Assembly (NCBI GenBank): GCA_019236485.1
Contig: JAFAIY010000370.1
Coordinates: forward strand, 1 to 12,394
Source: Comamonas sp.
GTDB taxonomy: Bacteria; Pseudomonadota; Gammaproteobacteria; Burkholderiales; Burkholderiaceae_C
Length of the DNA stretch: 12,394 bases
Direction of reading: 5' to 3'
The position numbers and the translations under genes are program-made. Below are positions 1-9,021 of the stretch, piece after piece. Below the pieces are notes generated by a model. The model was not told the DNA's origin and did no database searches. It saw nothing but the letters and a program-made list of their open reading frames with translations. Each line of letters begins with the position of its first letter. The stretch's first letter is position 1.

Positions 1-1658
<1,658 letters not shown>

Positions 1659-1682
1659 AGGTATCCTCGGTTTCTCAGCGGA

Positions 1683-1711
1683 AGATGGTCCGCCTACCGG
1701 TGTATTTCAAC
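1683..1711 (-). promoter_or_regulatory. Putative sigma-32 (heat-shock) promoter of lon
   Basis: Read on the minus strand, GTTGAAA (1705-1711) is followed by a 14-base spacer and GACCATCT (1683-1690). Compared with the sigma-32 consensus CTTGAAA / CCCCATnT, the -35 matches 6 of 7 and the -10 matches at its last six positions, with ideal spacing. Transcription would start near 1676, giving a leader of under 20 bases that still contains the GAGGA ribosome site. lon is a classic RpoH-regulated gene in enterobacteria. An imperfect inverted repeat (1717-1724 / 1730-1737, 5-base loop, one G-T pair) lies just upstream and has no T-tract after it. Confidence 0.6.
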
Positions 1712-1812
1712 CCCTTGCTACAAATTGTTTTTGCAGCGTCAGGGGCATTGCCTTTCAGCCTGCTGCAGCAAGGCGGTCATCTCTCTCGACCACCTTGCAT
1801 GCCAGCACAGTA

Positions 1813-3075
1813 TCAAGCCTTTTTGGCGGCTTCGCGATAAACCAGCAAAGGCTCTTTGCCATCCTCGATGGTGGCTTCCTCCACCACCACTTTTTCCACG
1901 TTCTGGGCCGTGGGCAACTCGAACATGGTGCCGATCAGCGCCTGCTCGACGATGGAGCGCAGGCCGCGGGCACCCGTCTTGCGCGCCAGTGCCTTGCGGG
2001 CGATCGCCTTCAGGGCCGCGGGGCGAATCTCGAGTTCCACGCCCTCCATGGCCAGCAGCTTGCTGTACTGCTTGACCAGAGCATTCTTGGGCTCGGTCAG
2101 GATCTGCACCAGAGCATCTTCACTGAGTTCGGCCAGGGCCGTAACCACGGGCATGCGCCCCACCAGTTCGGGAATGATGCCGAACTTGATCAGATCCTCG
2201 GGCTCGATCTCCTGGAAGACGTCCGAAATCGAGCGCTGCTTCTTGCTCTTGACCGAGGCGCCAAAGCCAATGCCCGAGGCTTCGGTACGGTTTTCAATGA
2301 CCTTCTCCAGGCCCGCAAACGCACCACCGCAGATGAACAGGATGTTGGTGGTATCGATCTGCAGGAAGTCCTGGTTCGGATGCTTGCGCCCACCCTGGGG
2401 CGGAATGCTGGCCATGGTGCCTTCGATCAGCTTGAGCAGAGCCTGCTGCACGCCCTCGCCCGAGACATCACGTGTGATGCTGGGGTTGTCGGACTTGCGC
2501 GAAATCTTGTCGATCTCATCGATGTAGACAATGCCGCGCTGGGCGCGCTCCACGTCGTACTCACAGCTTTGCAGCAGCTTCTGGATGATGTTCTCGACGT
2601 CCTCACCCACATAGCCGGCCTCGGTCAGCGTGGTGGCATCGGCCATCACGAAAGGCACGTTGAGCTGGCGCGCCAGCGTCTGGGCCAGCAGCGTCTTGCC
2701 CGAGCCCGTGGGGCCGATCAACAAGATATTGCTCTTGGCCAGCTCCACCTCGTCCTTGCCGGCCTTGTCCTTGTGGCGCAGACGCTTGTAGTGGTTGTAG
2801 ACCGCCACGGCCAGCGTGCGCTTGGCCTGTTCCTGACCGATCACGTAGTTGTCGAGATTGGTCTTGATCTCTGCGGGCGTAGGCAGATCACCGCGACCTT
2901 CCTTGGCATCGGCTGCAGGCTGCTCGTCACGAATGATCTCGTTGCACAGATCGATGCACTCGTCGCAGATGAAGACGGAAGGGCCAGCGATCAGCTTTTT
3001 GACCTCGTGCTGGCTTTTGCCGCAGAAGGTGCAATACAAATTCTTTTCGGTGGAAGAGCCTTTTTTGTCGGCCAT
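1813..3075 (-). CDS. clpX: ClpX, ATP-dependent unfoldase subunit of the ClpXP protease
   Basis: Hexameric AAA+ unfoldase that recognises tagged or damaged substrates and threads them into ClpP in the cytoplasm. The 420-residue product is normal length. The N-terminal C4 zinc-binding domain has Cys15, Cys18, Cys37 and Cys40. The AAA+ domain has Walker A GPTGSGKT (121-128), pore-loop GYVG (154-157), Walker B IVYIDEID (182-189), the RKH loop (230-232), the ClpP-docking IGF loop (269-271), an arginine in the GRMPVV motif (R307) and sensor-2 GARGLR (368-373). All key residues are present. The ATG at 3075 is preceded by GAGG, about ten bases away, a slightly long spacing. It lies 175 bases downstream of clpP, and that gap contains several possible RNA hairpins. 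No clear intrinsic terminator follows the stop codon. Confidence 0.98.
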   Translation of the reverse strand: MADKKGSSTEKNLYCTFCGKSQHEVKKLIAGPSVFICDECIDLCNEIIRDEQPAADAKEGRGDLPTPAEIKTNLDNYVIGQEQAKRTLAVAVYNHYKRLRHKDKAGKDEVELAKSNILLIGPTGSGKTLLAQTLARQLNVPFVMADATTLTEAGYVGEDVENIIQKLLQSCEYDVERAQRGIVYIDEIDKISRKSDNPSITRDVSGEGVQQALLKLIEGTMASIPPQGGRKHPNQDFLQIDTTNILFICGGAFAGLEKVIENRTEASGIGFGASVKSKKQRSISDVFQEIEPEDLIKFGIIPELVGRMPVVTALAELSEDALVQILTEPKNALVKQYSKLLAMEGVELEIRPAALKAIARKALARKTGARGLRSIVEQALIGTMFELPTAQNVEKVVVEEATIEDGKEPLLVYREAAKKA

Positions 3076-3127
3076 GGGGGCAGTGCCTCGTTACGAAAAA
3101 ACGAAAATTAATGATAACCAAAGACAA

Positions 3128-3183
3128 GGCGGCGCTGCCCTTCAGGGACAAACGCCGCCATGCAAGTTCCGAAAGCATGCGGC
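3128..3183 (-). promoter_or_regulatory. Two mutually exclusive hairpins in the clpP-clpX gap (attenuator-like)
   Basis: On the minus strand the first possible stem pairs 3175-3183 (GCCGCATGC) with 3154-3163 (GCATGGCGGC, one bulged base). The second pairs GGCGGCG (3153-3159) with CGCCGCC (3128-3134), an uninterrupted 7-bp G+C stem followed by TTGTCTTTGG. The bases 3154-3159 belong to both stems, so only one can form at a time. The second looks like a moderate intrinsic terminator, although its T-tract is interrupted. The geometry is what I see; a regulatory role is inference. No convincing separate clpX promoter was found here, although TATCAT occurs just downstream. Confidence 0.35.
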
Positions 3184-3218
3184 ACGCTTCCGGTTTTCTG
3201 ATTGCAGACGCCTTACAA

Positions 3219-3235
3219 CCCAGACTAGGTCTGGG
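3219..3235 (-). other. Short perfect hairpin just after clpP
   Basis: CCCAGAC (3219-3225) and GTCTGGG (3229-3235) form a perfect 7-bp stem with a 3-base loop, 15 bases after the clpP stop codon. On the minus strand it is followed by TTGTAAGG, too poor in T for a strong intrinsic terminator. It could be a weak or partial terminator, or a 3'-end stabilising structure for clpP mRNA. Confidence 0.4.
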
Positions 3236-3250
3236 CTAGGCGCTACAGTT

Positions 3251-3859
3251 TCAAGAACGCTTGCTGATGACCTGGTCCACCAGGCCGTAGTCCTTAGCCT
3301 CTTCGGCAGAAAGGAAATAGTCGCGCTCGGTGTCGCGCTGGATTCGGTCCAGGGGTTGACCGGTGTGCTCGGCCAGCAGCTTGTTCAGGCGCTCGCGGGT
3401 CTTGAGGATCTCGCGCGCGTGGATCTCGATCTCCGTCGCCTGGCCGCGTGCACCGCCCAGAGGCTGGTGGATCATGACCTGGGCATTGGGCAGGGCATAA
3501 CGCTTGCCCTTGGCACCGGCGGACAGCAGGAAAGCACCCATGCTGGCGGCCATGCCCGTGCACAGCGTGGACACATCGGGCTTGATGAAATTCATGGTGT
3601 CGAAAATCGCCATGCCGGCCGTGACGCTGCCGCCCGGGGAATTGATATAGAAGGAAATATCCTTGTCAGGATTTTCGCTTTCCAGGAACAGCAACTGGGC
3701 CACAACCAAGTTGGCGGTCTGGTCGTTGACCTCACCCACCAGGAAAATCACGCGCTCCTTGAGCAGACGCGAGTAAATGTCGTAAGAGCGCTCACCGCGC
3801 CCCGACTGTTCAATGACCATGGGCACCATGCCCAAACCCAATGTATCCAATGCGCTCAT
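3251..3859 (-). CDS. clpP: ClpP, proteolytic subunit of the Clp protease
   Basis: Self-compartmentalising serine peptidase that forms a double heptameric barrel and degrades polypeptides fed in by ClpX (or ClpA) in the cytoplasm. The product is 202 residues, normal for the family. The catalytic triad is visible: Ser106 in GMAASMG, His131 in MIHQP and Asp180 in DTERDYF, spaced exactly as in E. coli ClpP. The oxyanion-loop motif SPGGSV (74-79) is also present. The short N-terminus before MVPMVIEQ (about 9-10 residues) is probably an autoprocessed propeptide, judged by alignment with E. coli. The ATG at 3859 has GGAG five to six bases upstream. It sits between tig, which is separated by a terminator, and clpX, and probably starts from the heat-shock-type promoter overlapping that terminator. 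Confidence 0.98.
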   Translation of the reverse strand: MSALDTLGLGMVPMVIEQSGRGERSYDIYSRLLKERVIFLVGEVNDQTANLVVAQLLFLESENPDKDISFYINSPGGSVTAGMAIFDTMNFIKPDVSTLCTGMAASMGAFLLSAGAKGKRYALPNAQVMIHQPLGGARGQATEIEIHAREILKTRERLNKLLAEHTGQPLDRIQRDTERDYFLSAEEAKDYGLVDQVISKRS

Positions 3860-3899
3860 GTTTTCTCCAGTGCTATGCGCCTACTGTAGCCGCATTCTG

Positions 3900-3939
3900 A
3901 AAAGAAAATGGGGCTTGCGCGTGAAAGCACAAGCCCCAC
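3900..3939 (-). terminator. Intrinsic terminator of tig
   Basis: A perfect 9-bp inverted repeat, TGGGGCTTG (3910-3918) and CAAGCCCCA (3931-3939), has a 12-base loop. On the minus strand it is followed directly by TTTTCTTTT (3901-3909 complement). It lies 54 bases after the tig stop codon, so it should end most tig transcripts before clpP. Confidence 0.85.
3907..3934 (-). promoter_or_regulatory. Putative sigma-32 promoter of clpP embedded in the tig terminator
   Basis: On the minus strand CTTGTGC (3928-3934), a 13-base spacer and CCCCATTT (3907-3914) are present. The -10 matches CCCCATnT at every defined position; the -35 keeps the CTTG core. Transcription would start near 3900, about 40 bases before the clpP ATG. 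The -35 CTTG lies in one arm of the terminator stem and the CCCCAT in the other. clpP is a known RpoH-dependent gene in enterobacteria. Part of the match follows from the palindrome itself, so confidence is moderate. Confidence 0.55.
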
Positions 3940-3993
3940 CATTCAACTTATCGGCGCCTGCCCTAGGGCAATCACCGACGAAAGCTCAGCCTA

Positions 3994-5304
3994 TCAGGCC
4001 TGGCCCATCAGTTCGTCGAAGGAAACTGCCTTGTCCGTCACCTTGGCCTTGCCCAGCACGAACTCGGTCACGTTGTTCTCGATCACCACGGCTTCCACTT
4101 CGGCCAGACGGTTGCGATCGCCGAAGTACCAGCGCACCACGTCCTCGGGCTTCTCGTAGCTGGAAGCCAGCTCTTCCACATGGGACTTGATCTGCTCGGC
4201 CGTGGCTTGCAGGTTGTTGGACTTGACCAGCTCGGCCACCACCAGACCCAGGCGCACGCGGCGCTCGGCTTGGGGCAGGAAGATGTCTTCGGGGATCTCG
4301 GCCTTGGCCGCATCCTTGATGCCGCGCTGCTGCAGCTCGGCGCGTGCGCCTTCCAGCAGACGACCGACTTCGGCCTGCACCGAAGCCTTGGGCAGGTCCA
4401 GCTCGGCCACGGACACCAGGGCGTCCATCACGGCCTGCTTGTTACGGCCTTGAACGCGGAACTTCACTTCGCGCTCCAGGTTCTTCTTGATGTCGTCGCG
4501 CAGAGCAGCAACCGAGCCGCCTTCCACGCCCAGAGTCTTGACGAACTCTTCGTTCACTTCGGGCAGGTTGGGGGCCTCCACCTTCTTGACGGTCACCAGG
4601 AAGTCGGCGGTCTTGCCGGCCACATCGGCGCCGTGGTAGTCAGCGGGGAAAGCCAGGGGGAAAGTCTTGGACTCACCGGCCTTCATGCCGCGGGTTGCGT
4701 CTTCGAATTCCTTGAGCATCTGGCCTTCGCCAACCAGGAACTGGAAGTCTTCGGCCTTGCCGCCGGAGAAAGTCTCGCCGTCGATCTTGCCTTCAAAGTC
4801 CACGGTCACGCGGTCGCCGTCGGCAGCGGCTTCAGCTGCTGCGCGCTCGGTGAAGGTGCGGCGCTGCTTGCGCAGGATGTCCACGGTCTTGTCGATGGCG
4901 GCGTCGTCCACGTTGGCGGACAGCTTTTCCACTTCGGCGGCGGTCAGATCACCGATCTTGACTTCGGGCATCACTTCGAACACGGCTTCGAATTGCGCCT
5001 CGCCTTCGGGAGCGCCTTCCTTTTCGGTGATCTTGGGCTGACCGGCAACGCGCAGCTCGGCTTCGTTCACGGCAGCGGCAAAAGCCTCGCCCACCTTGTC
5101 GTTGAGCACTTCGTACTGCACAGAATAGCCATAACGCTGAGCCACCACGTTCATGGGCACCTTGCCGGGACGGAAGCCGTCCATCTTCACGGTGCGTGCC
5201 ACCTTCTTCAGGCGGGCATCAACTTCGGACTGGATTGCCGACAGGGGCACGCTCAGCGTGATCTTGCGCTCGAGCTTTTCAAGAGTTTCAACGTTAACGG
5301 CCAT
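3994..5304 (-). CDS. tig: Trigger factor, ribosome-associated chaperone and prolyl isomerase
   Basis: Binds near the ribosomal exit tunnel, shields nascent chains and catalyses proline cis/trans isomerisation. The product is 436 residues (E. coli 432). The N-terminal ribosome-binding domain carries the signature GFRPGKVP (43-50). An FKBP-type isomerase domain spans about 150-240 (DGDRVTVDFEGKIDGETF at its start), followed by the helical C-terminal chaperone domain to ELMGQA. The frame is open 34 codons further upstream, but the start MAVNVETLEKLE at 5304 matches the family N-terminus and has AGGA six bases upstream, so the extension is rejected. It is the first gene of the tig-clpP-clpX-lon series, with its own sigma-70-type promoter and a structured leader, and is closed by an intrinsic terminator. 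Confidence 0.97.
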   Translation of the reverse strand: MAVNVETLEKLERKITLSVPLSAIQSEVDARLKKVARTVKMDGFRPGKVPMNVVAQRYGYSVQYEVLNDKVGEAFAAAVNEAELRVAGQPKITEKEGAPEGEAQFEAVFEVMPEVKIGDLTAAEVEKLSANVDDAAIDKTVDILRKQRRTFTERAAAEAAADGDRVTVDFEGKIDGETFSGGKAEDFQFLVGEGQMLKEFEDATRGMKAGESKTFPLAFPADYHGADVAGKTADFLVTVKKVEAPNLPEVNEEFVKTLGVEGGSVAALRDDIKKNLEREVKFRVQGRNKQAVMDALVSVAELDLPKASVQAEVGRLLEGARAELQQRGIKDAAKAEIPEDIFLPQAERRVRLGLVVAELVKSNNLQATAEQIKSHVEELASSYEKPEDVVRWYFGDRNRLAEVEAVVIENNVTEFVLGKAKVTDKAVSFDELMGQA

Positions 5305-5350
5305 GATTTTTCCTAAGAGGGATGAGGACCGTGCAGATTGCCGTGCAACC

Positions 5351-5457
5351 CGCACCGTATTGCGCAAAGTCACGGTGCGCGCATGTCTTGCGGCATGCGG
5401 CACCACAGATTTTCCGGAGCCTGCAGCGCTGATAAGCCCCAGGCATCTGGCACTGGG
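5351..5457 (-). other. Structured 5' leader of tig (three possible stems)
   Basis: Between the tig promoter and start codon, three inverted repeats follow one another: CCCAG/CTGGG (5438-5442 / 5453-5457, 10-base loop), CGCATG/CATGCG (5380-5385 / 5394-5399, 8-base loop) and CGCACCGT/ACGGTGCG (5351-5358 / 5372-5379, 13-base loop). The last has eight perfect pairs. A direct repeat CCGTGCA occurs at 5329-5335 and 5341-5347. No known riboswitch is recognised. The 338 bases between tig and the tRNA hold only this leader, the promoter and the tRNA terminator. Confidence 0.35.
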
Positions 5458-5491
5458 CAGTTGTACAAATCAGGTACAGGCGAAGCCGACC

Positions 5492-5519
5492 ATTATAACG
5501 AGGCGCCGCGCAGCCTCCA
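5492..5519 (-). promoter_or_regulatory. Sigma-70-type promoter of tig
   Basis: A perfect TATAAT is present on the minus strand at 5492-5497. The upstream -35 candidate is poor: TGGAGG at 16-base spacing. The spacer contains an inverted repeat GAGGC (5500-5504) / GCCTC (5513-5517). Transcription would start near 5485, giving a tig leader of about 180 bases. It lies downstream of the tRNA terminator, which supports an independent tig transcript. Confidence 0.6.
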
Positions 5520-5582
5520 CCATCGGGCATCAGGGGTTTGCCTGACAAGGCTGACGCCACGGCTGCACAGGGCGGGACGCGG

Positions 5583-5621
5583 CAAAGAAAAAGCCCGTAC
5601 CGGCTTGGGGTTACGGGCTTT
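5583..5621 (-). terminator. Intrinsic terminator of the tRNA-Leu gene
   Basis: A perfect 10-bp inverted repeat, AAAGCCCGTA (5590-5599) and TACGGGCTTT (5612-5621), has a 12-base loop. On the minus strand it runs into TTTTTCTTT. It begins about 20 bases after the tRNA 3' end. Confidence 0.88.
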
Positions 5622-5642
5622 GGGCGGCTTGGCGCCTGAATC

Positions 5643-5729
5643 TGGTGCGCGGAGCCGGACTCGAACCGGCACGGTGTTGCCACCGTCAGGACCTAAACCT
5701 GGTGCGTCTACCAATTTCGCCACCCGCGC
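5643..5729 (-). tRNA. tRNA-Leu, anticodon UAG
   Basis: An 87-base class II tRNA with encoded CCA. The acceptor stem GCGCGGG pairs with TCCGCGC (last pair G-U), with discriminator A73. The D-arm GCGAAATTGGTAGACGC and the T-arm GCCGG-TTCGAGT-CCGGC are canonical. The anticodon loop is TTTAGGT, so the anticodon is TAG (UAG), reading CUN leucine codons. The long variable arm GGTG-GCAA-CACC is typical of tRNA-Leu. The outermost anticodon-stem pair (27-43) is a C-A mismatch, the only irregularity. It has its own -10 box and terminator. Confidence 0.97.
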
Positions 5730-5732
5730 GGT

Positions 5733-5759
5733 CCAGCGGCGCGAATTCACGCCTGCTGG
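5733..5759. repeat. Inverted repeat just upstream of tRNA-Leu
   Basis: CCAGCGGCG (5733-5741) pairs with CGCC-T-GCTGG (5750-5759) with one bulged T and an 8-base loop, in the leader 4 bases before the mature tRNA 5' end. It has no T-tract on either side, so it is not an intrinsic terminator. It could fold in the tRNA precursor near the RNase P cut site. Confidence 0.35.
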
Positions 5760-5772
5760 GGTCAAGGCGGAG

Positions 5773-5778
5773 ATTCTA
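5773..5778 (-). promoter_or_regulatory. Likely -10 box of the tRNA-Leu promoter
   Basis: TAGAAT on the minus strand, differing from TATAAT at one position, would start transcription near 5766, about 37 bases before the mature tRNA. No good -35 lies at 16-18 bases; TTGTCT is present but 21 bases away. It lies between the RND pump stop codon and the tRNA. Confidence 0.45.
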
Positions 5779-5811
5779 GCCGCAAATTGCATGTCCTAGA
5801 GACAAGGCAGG

Positions 5812-8800
5812 TCAGGCGCTCTCCTTGCCGATCCGGAACGCGGCCGCATACATGGCCGGCAGCGCCAGCAGGGTCAGAAAGGTCGCCACGATCAGACCGC
5901 CCATGATGGCCACCGCCATAGGCCCCCAGAACACGCTGCGCGACAGCGGAATCATGGCCAGCACGGCCGCCGCCGCCGTCAGCACGATGGGGCGCAGGCG
6001 ATGCACGGCCGCCTCCACGATAGCCTCCCAGGCCGGCAGGCCGTGGGCGCGGCCGGCCTCGATCTGGTCGATGAGGATCACCGAGTTGCGCTGGATCATA
6101 CCCATCAGCGCCACCACGCCCAGCAGGGCCACGAAGCCGAAGGGACGCCCCAGCAGCAGCAGGGCCGCTGCCACGCCGGGAATGCCCAGCGGGCCGGTGA
6201 TGAACACCAGCAGCGAGCGGCTCACGCTGCGCAGCTGCAGCATCAACAGGGTGAAGGTGATGAACAGCAGCACCGGAATGCCGGCCACGATGGCGCCCGA
6301 GCCCTTGGAGCTTTCCTCCACGGCTCCCGCCACTTCGATGCGATAGGCCGCATCGCCGGCCGCATGCCAGCCGGCCTCCATCTCGCGCAGCGCGGGCAGC
6401 AGCTCGTTGGTCACCGTGGCGCCCTGCATGCCTTCGCGCACATCGCCCTGCACGGTGATGGCGAAGTTGCGCTTCTCGCGCCACATCACGCCCGGCTCCC
6501 AGACCATCACCGGCTTGGCAATCTGCGTCAGCGGCATGGACTGGCCGGAGCTGCTGCTCACATAGACGTCGGCGATATCGGTGATCGCATCGCGATCCGC
6601 CCGGGGCGGACGCATCACGATGTCTATGAGCTTGTCGCCCTCGCGGAACTGGCCCACCGTGGTGCCCGTGAAGTTCATGCCGGTGGCATCGGCAATCGAC
6701 TGGCTGGTCACGCCCAGCGCGCGCGCCTTGTCCTGATCGACCTGCAGGCGGATGACCTTGATGGACTCGTTCCAGTTGTCGTTGATGCCGCGCATATTGG
6801 CATTGCCCTGCATCGCCTTCTTGACCTCATCGGCATAGACGCGCAGCTTGGCCGGGTCGGTGCCCATCACGCGAAACTGCACCGGATACGGCACGGGCGG
6901 CCCGTTGGGCAGCAGCTTGATGCGGGCCCGCACCTCGGGGAATTCCTCGGCCATCAGCGCCGGCAACTGTTTGCGCACCTCCTCGCGCGTCTTCAGGTCC
7001 TTGGCCACCAGAATGAACTGCGAGACATTGTTCTGCGGGAACACCTGGTCCAGCGGCAGATAGAAGCGCGGCACACCCGAGCCTATCCACTCACCGACCG
7101 ACTCCACGCCCTCGAGCTTGAGGAAACGCGCCTCCACGCGGCGCGTGACCGCTTCGTTGGCCTGCAGGGCCGTGCCTTCGGGGAACCAGATATCCACCAG
7201 CACCTCGGGGCGGCTGGAATCGGGGAAGAACTGCTGCTGGACCTTGCCCATGCCCGCCAGGCCCAGCACAAACACCAGCACCGTGGCGCCTATGGTCAGC
7301 CAGCGATGCTGAACGCACCAGTTCACCATGCGGCGGAAGCGGTTGTAGAACGGGGTGTCGTACAGCTCATGCTCGCCCGCATTGACGTTGATGCCGGCCT
7401 CTTCGGCCGAGACCTCGCCCGACGCCACCTCGGGCGGCAGCGTGGCCGCATGCGGCGGCTTGCGCAGCAGCAGCAGGCCCAGATAGGGCACGAAATAGAC
7501 CGAGGCAAACCAGCTCAGCACCAGCGCGATCACGGTCACCGCAAAGATGGCGAAGGTGTACTCGCCCGTCATGGACTTGGCCATGCCTATGGGCAGAAAG
7601 CCCGTGGCCGTGATCAGCGTGCCTGTCAGCATGGGCTTGGAAGTGATCTCGTAGGCGAAGGTGGCGGCCCGGTATTTGTCGTAGCCCTCCTCCATCTTGC
7701 GCACCATCATTTCGACGGCAATGATGGCGTCGTCCACCAGCAGGCCCAGCGCGATGATGAGCGAGCCCAGCGACACCTTGTGCAGGCCGATATTCCAGTA
7801 CCACATGGCCAGGAAGGTGGCGGCCAGCACCAGCGGGATGGTGATGCCCACCACCAGGCCCGGGCGCGGGTCGATATACCAGCGCTTCCACAGCGGCTGG
7901 CGGCCTTCGCGCCGGTGAAAGCCCAGGCTGATGAAGCTCACGGCCAGCACCACCACCACGGCTTCGATCAGCACCTGGACGAATTCGCTGACCGAATCGG
8001 CCACGGCCTTGGGCTGGTTCTGCATATTGCTCAGCGTCACGCCCACGGGCAGGTTCTTGCCTATGCGGTCCGTGGCCTCGGTCAGCGCCTTGCCCAGAGC
8101 GATGATGTCGCCGCCCTTGATCATGGAGACGCCCAGCGCAATCGTGTCCTGGCCCTGGAAGCGCACTTTCACATTCGCCGGATCGGCATAGCCGCGGCGG
8201 ATCTCCGCGATATCGCCCAGGCGCAGCTGCGCACCCGACGGGCCGCGAATCGGCATGTCGCGCAGCTGGTCCAGATCGTTGAACTGACCCTGCACGCGCA
8301 GCACAATCGTCTCGACGGGCGTCTGCAGCGTCCCCGCGGAGGCGATCGCATTCTGCTGGCTCAGCTGGTCCAGCACCTGCTTGAGGTTCAGGCCCATCTG
8401 CACGGCGCGCCGGGACAGCTCCACATAGACCTTCTCGTCCTGCACGCCGAACTGCTCCACCTTGGCCACATCCGGCACGCGCAGCAACTGCTGGCGCACA
8501 TCGTCGGCCAGGGTCTTGAGCTCGGCATAGCTGAAGCCCTTGGCCTGCAGCGCATAGATCACGCCATAGACGTCGCCGAAGTCGTCATTGAAGAACGGCC
8601 CCTGCACGCCCGGCGGCAGGGTGTAGCGCATATCGCCGACCTTTTTGCGCACCGTGTACCAGAGCTGGGGCACCTCCTTGGGCGGGGAGTTGTCCTTGAG
8701 CTGGAAGATGACCTGCGACTCCCCCGGCTTGGAATAGCTGCTGATCTTGTCGGCATAGGGCACGTCCTGCAGCGTGCGCTCTATCTTGTCCGTCACCTGC

Positions 8801-9021
8801 TGCGCCACCTGTTCGGCCGTGGCTCCGGGCCAGTAGCTGCGGATCACCATGGCGCGGAAGGTGAACGGCGGGTCCTCGTCCTGCCCCAGCTGGAAATAGG
8901 CCGCAAAGCCCAGCACCATGAGAACGACGATGAAGTAGCGCGTCAGCGCCACATGGTCCAGCGCCCAGCGCGAGAGATTGAAGTGCGCGCCGCCCGATCC
9001 CTTGGCTCCCTTGCCGCTCAT
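5812..9021 (-). CDS. RND-family efflux pump, inner-membrane permease subunit
   Basis: Proton-driven transporter of the resistance-nodulation-division family; the substrate cannot be told from sequence. The 1069 residues are normal for the hydrophobe/amphiphile-type pumps. TM1 (about 28-44) is followed by a porter domain, the TM2-TM6 block (about 345-520), a cytoplasmic linker (521-567), TM7 (about 573-590), a second porter domain and the TM8-TM12 block (about 908-1063). The proton-relay pair Asp430-Asp431 lies in GLLVDDAIIAVE; the TM10 position that is Lys in AcrB is Arg978 (MIQRNS). The family motif HRLRPIVLT is at 1007-1015. An extra basic stretch (about 369-388) sits between TM2 and TM3. 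The ATG overlaps the adaptor stop by four bases, so the two are translationally coupled. The sequence resembles MexK/TriC-like pumps, but that subgroup is a guess. Confidence 0.93.
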   Translation of the reverse strand: MSGKGAKGSGGAHFNLSRWALDHVALTRYFIVVLMVLGFAAYFQLGQDEDPPFTFRAMVIRSYWPGATAEQVAQQVTDKIERTLQDVPYADKISSYSKPGESQVIFQLKDNSPPKEVPQLWYTVRKKVGDMRYTLPPGVQGPFFNDDFGDVYGVIYALQAKGFSYAELKTLADDVRQQLLRVPDVAKVEQFGVQDEKVYVELSRRAVQMGLNLKQVLDQLSQQNAIASAGTLQTPVETIVLRVQGQFNDLDQLRDMPIRGPSGAQLRLGDIAEIRRGYADPANVKVRFQGQDTIALGVSMIKGGDIIALGKALTEATDRIGKNLPVGVTLSNMQNQPKAVADSVSEFVQVLIEAVVVVLAVSFISLGFHRREGRQPLWKRWYIDPRPGLVVGITIPLVLAATFLAMWYWNIGLHKVSLGSLIIALGLLVDDAIIAVEMMVRKMEEGYDKYRAATFAYEITSKPMLTGTLITATGFLPIGMAKSMTGEYTFAIFAVTVIALVLSWFASVYFVPYLGLLLLRKPPHAATLPPEVASGEVSAEEAGINVNAGEHELYDTPFYNRFRRMVNWCVQHRWLTIGATVLVFVLGLAGMGKVQQQFFPDSSRPEVLVDIWFPEGTALQANEAVTRRVEARFLKLEGVESVGEWIGSGVPRFYLPLDQVFPQNNVSQFILVAKDLKTREEVRKQLPALMAEEFPEVRARIKLLPNGPPVPYPVQFRVMGTDPAKLRVYADEVKKAMQGNANMRGINDNWNESIKVIRLQVDQDKARALGVTSQSIADATGMNFTGTTVGQFREGDKLIDIVMRPPRADRDAITDIADVYVSSSSGQSMPLTQIAKPVMVWEPGVMWREKRNFAITVQGDVREGMQGATVTNELLPALREMEAGWHAAGDAAYRIEVAGAVEESSKGSGAIVAGIPVLLFITFTLLMLQLRSVSRSLLVFITGPLGIPGVAAALLLLGRPFGFVALLGVVALMGMIQRNSVILIDQIEAGRAHGLPAWEAIVEAAVHRLRPIVLTAAAAVLAMIPLSRSVFWGPMAVAIMGGLIVATFLTLLALPAMYAAAFRIGKESA

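Noticed and set aside
1659..1812. Possible terminator between clpX and lon
   Set aside because: Several short pairings exist (for example around TGCTGCAGCA), but none is followed by a T-tract on the minus strand.
5305..5406. N-terminal extension of trigger factor by 34 codons
   Set aside because: The family N-terminus MAVNVETLEKLE begins at 5304 with a good ribosome site. The extension is Arg/Ala-rich and lies in the structured leader.
5521..5557. A sigma-32-like word pair (CTTGTCA...CCCGATGG, minus strand) before tig
   Set aside because: Both elements are weaker than those of clpP and lon, the spacing is longer, and a perfect TATAAT lies just downstream.
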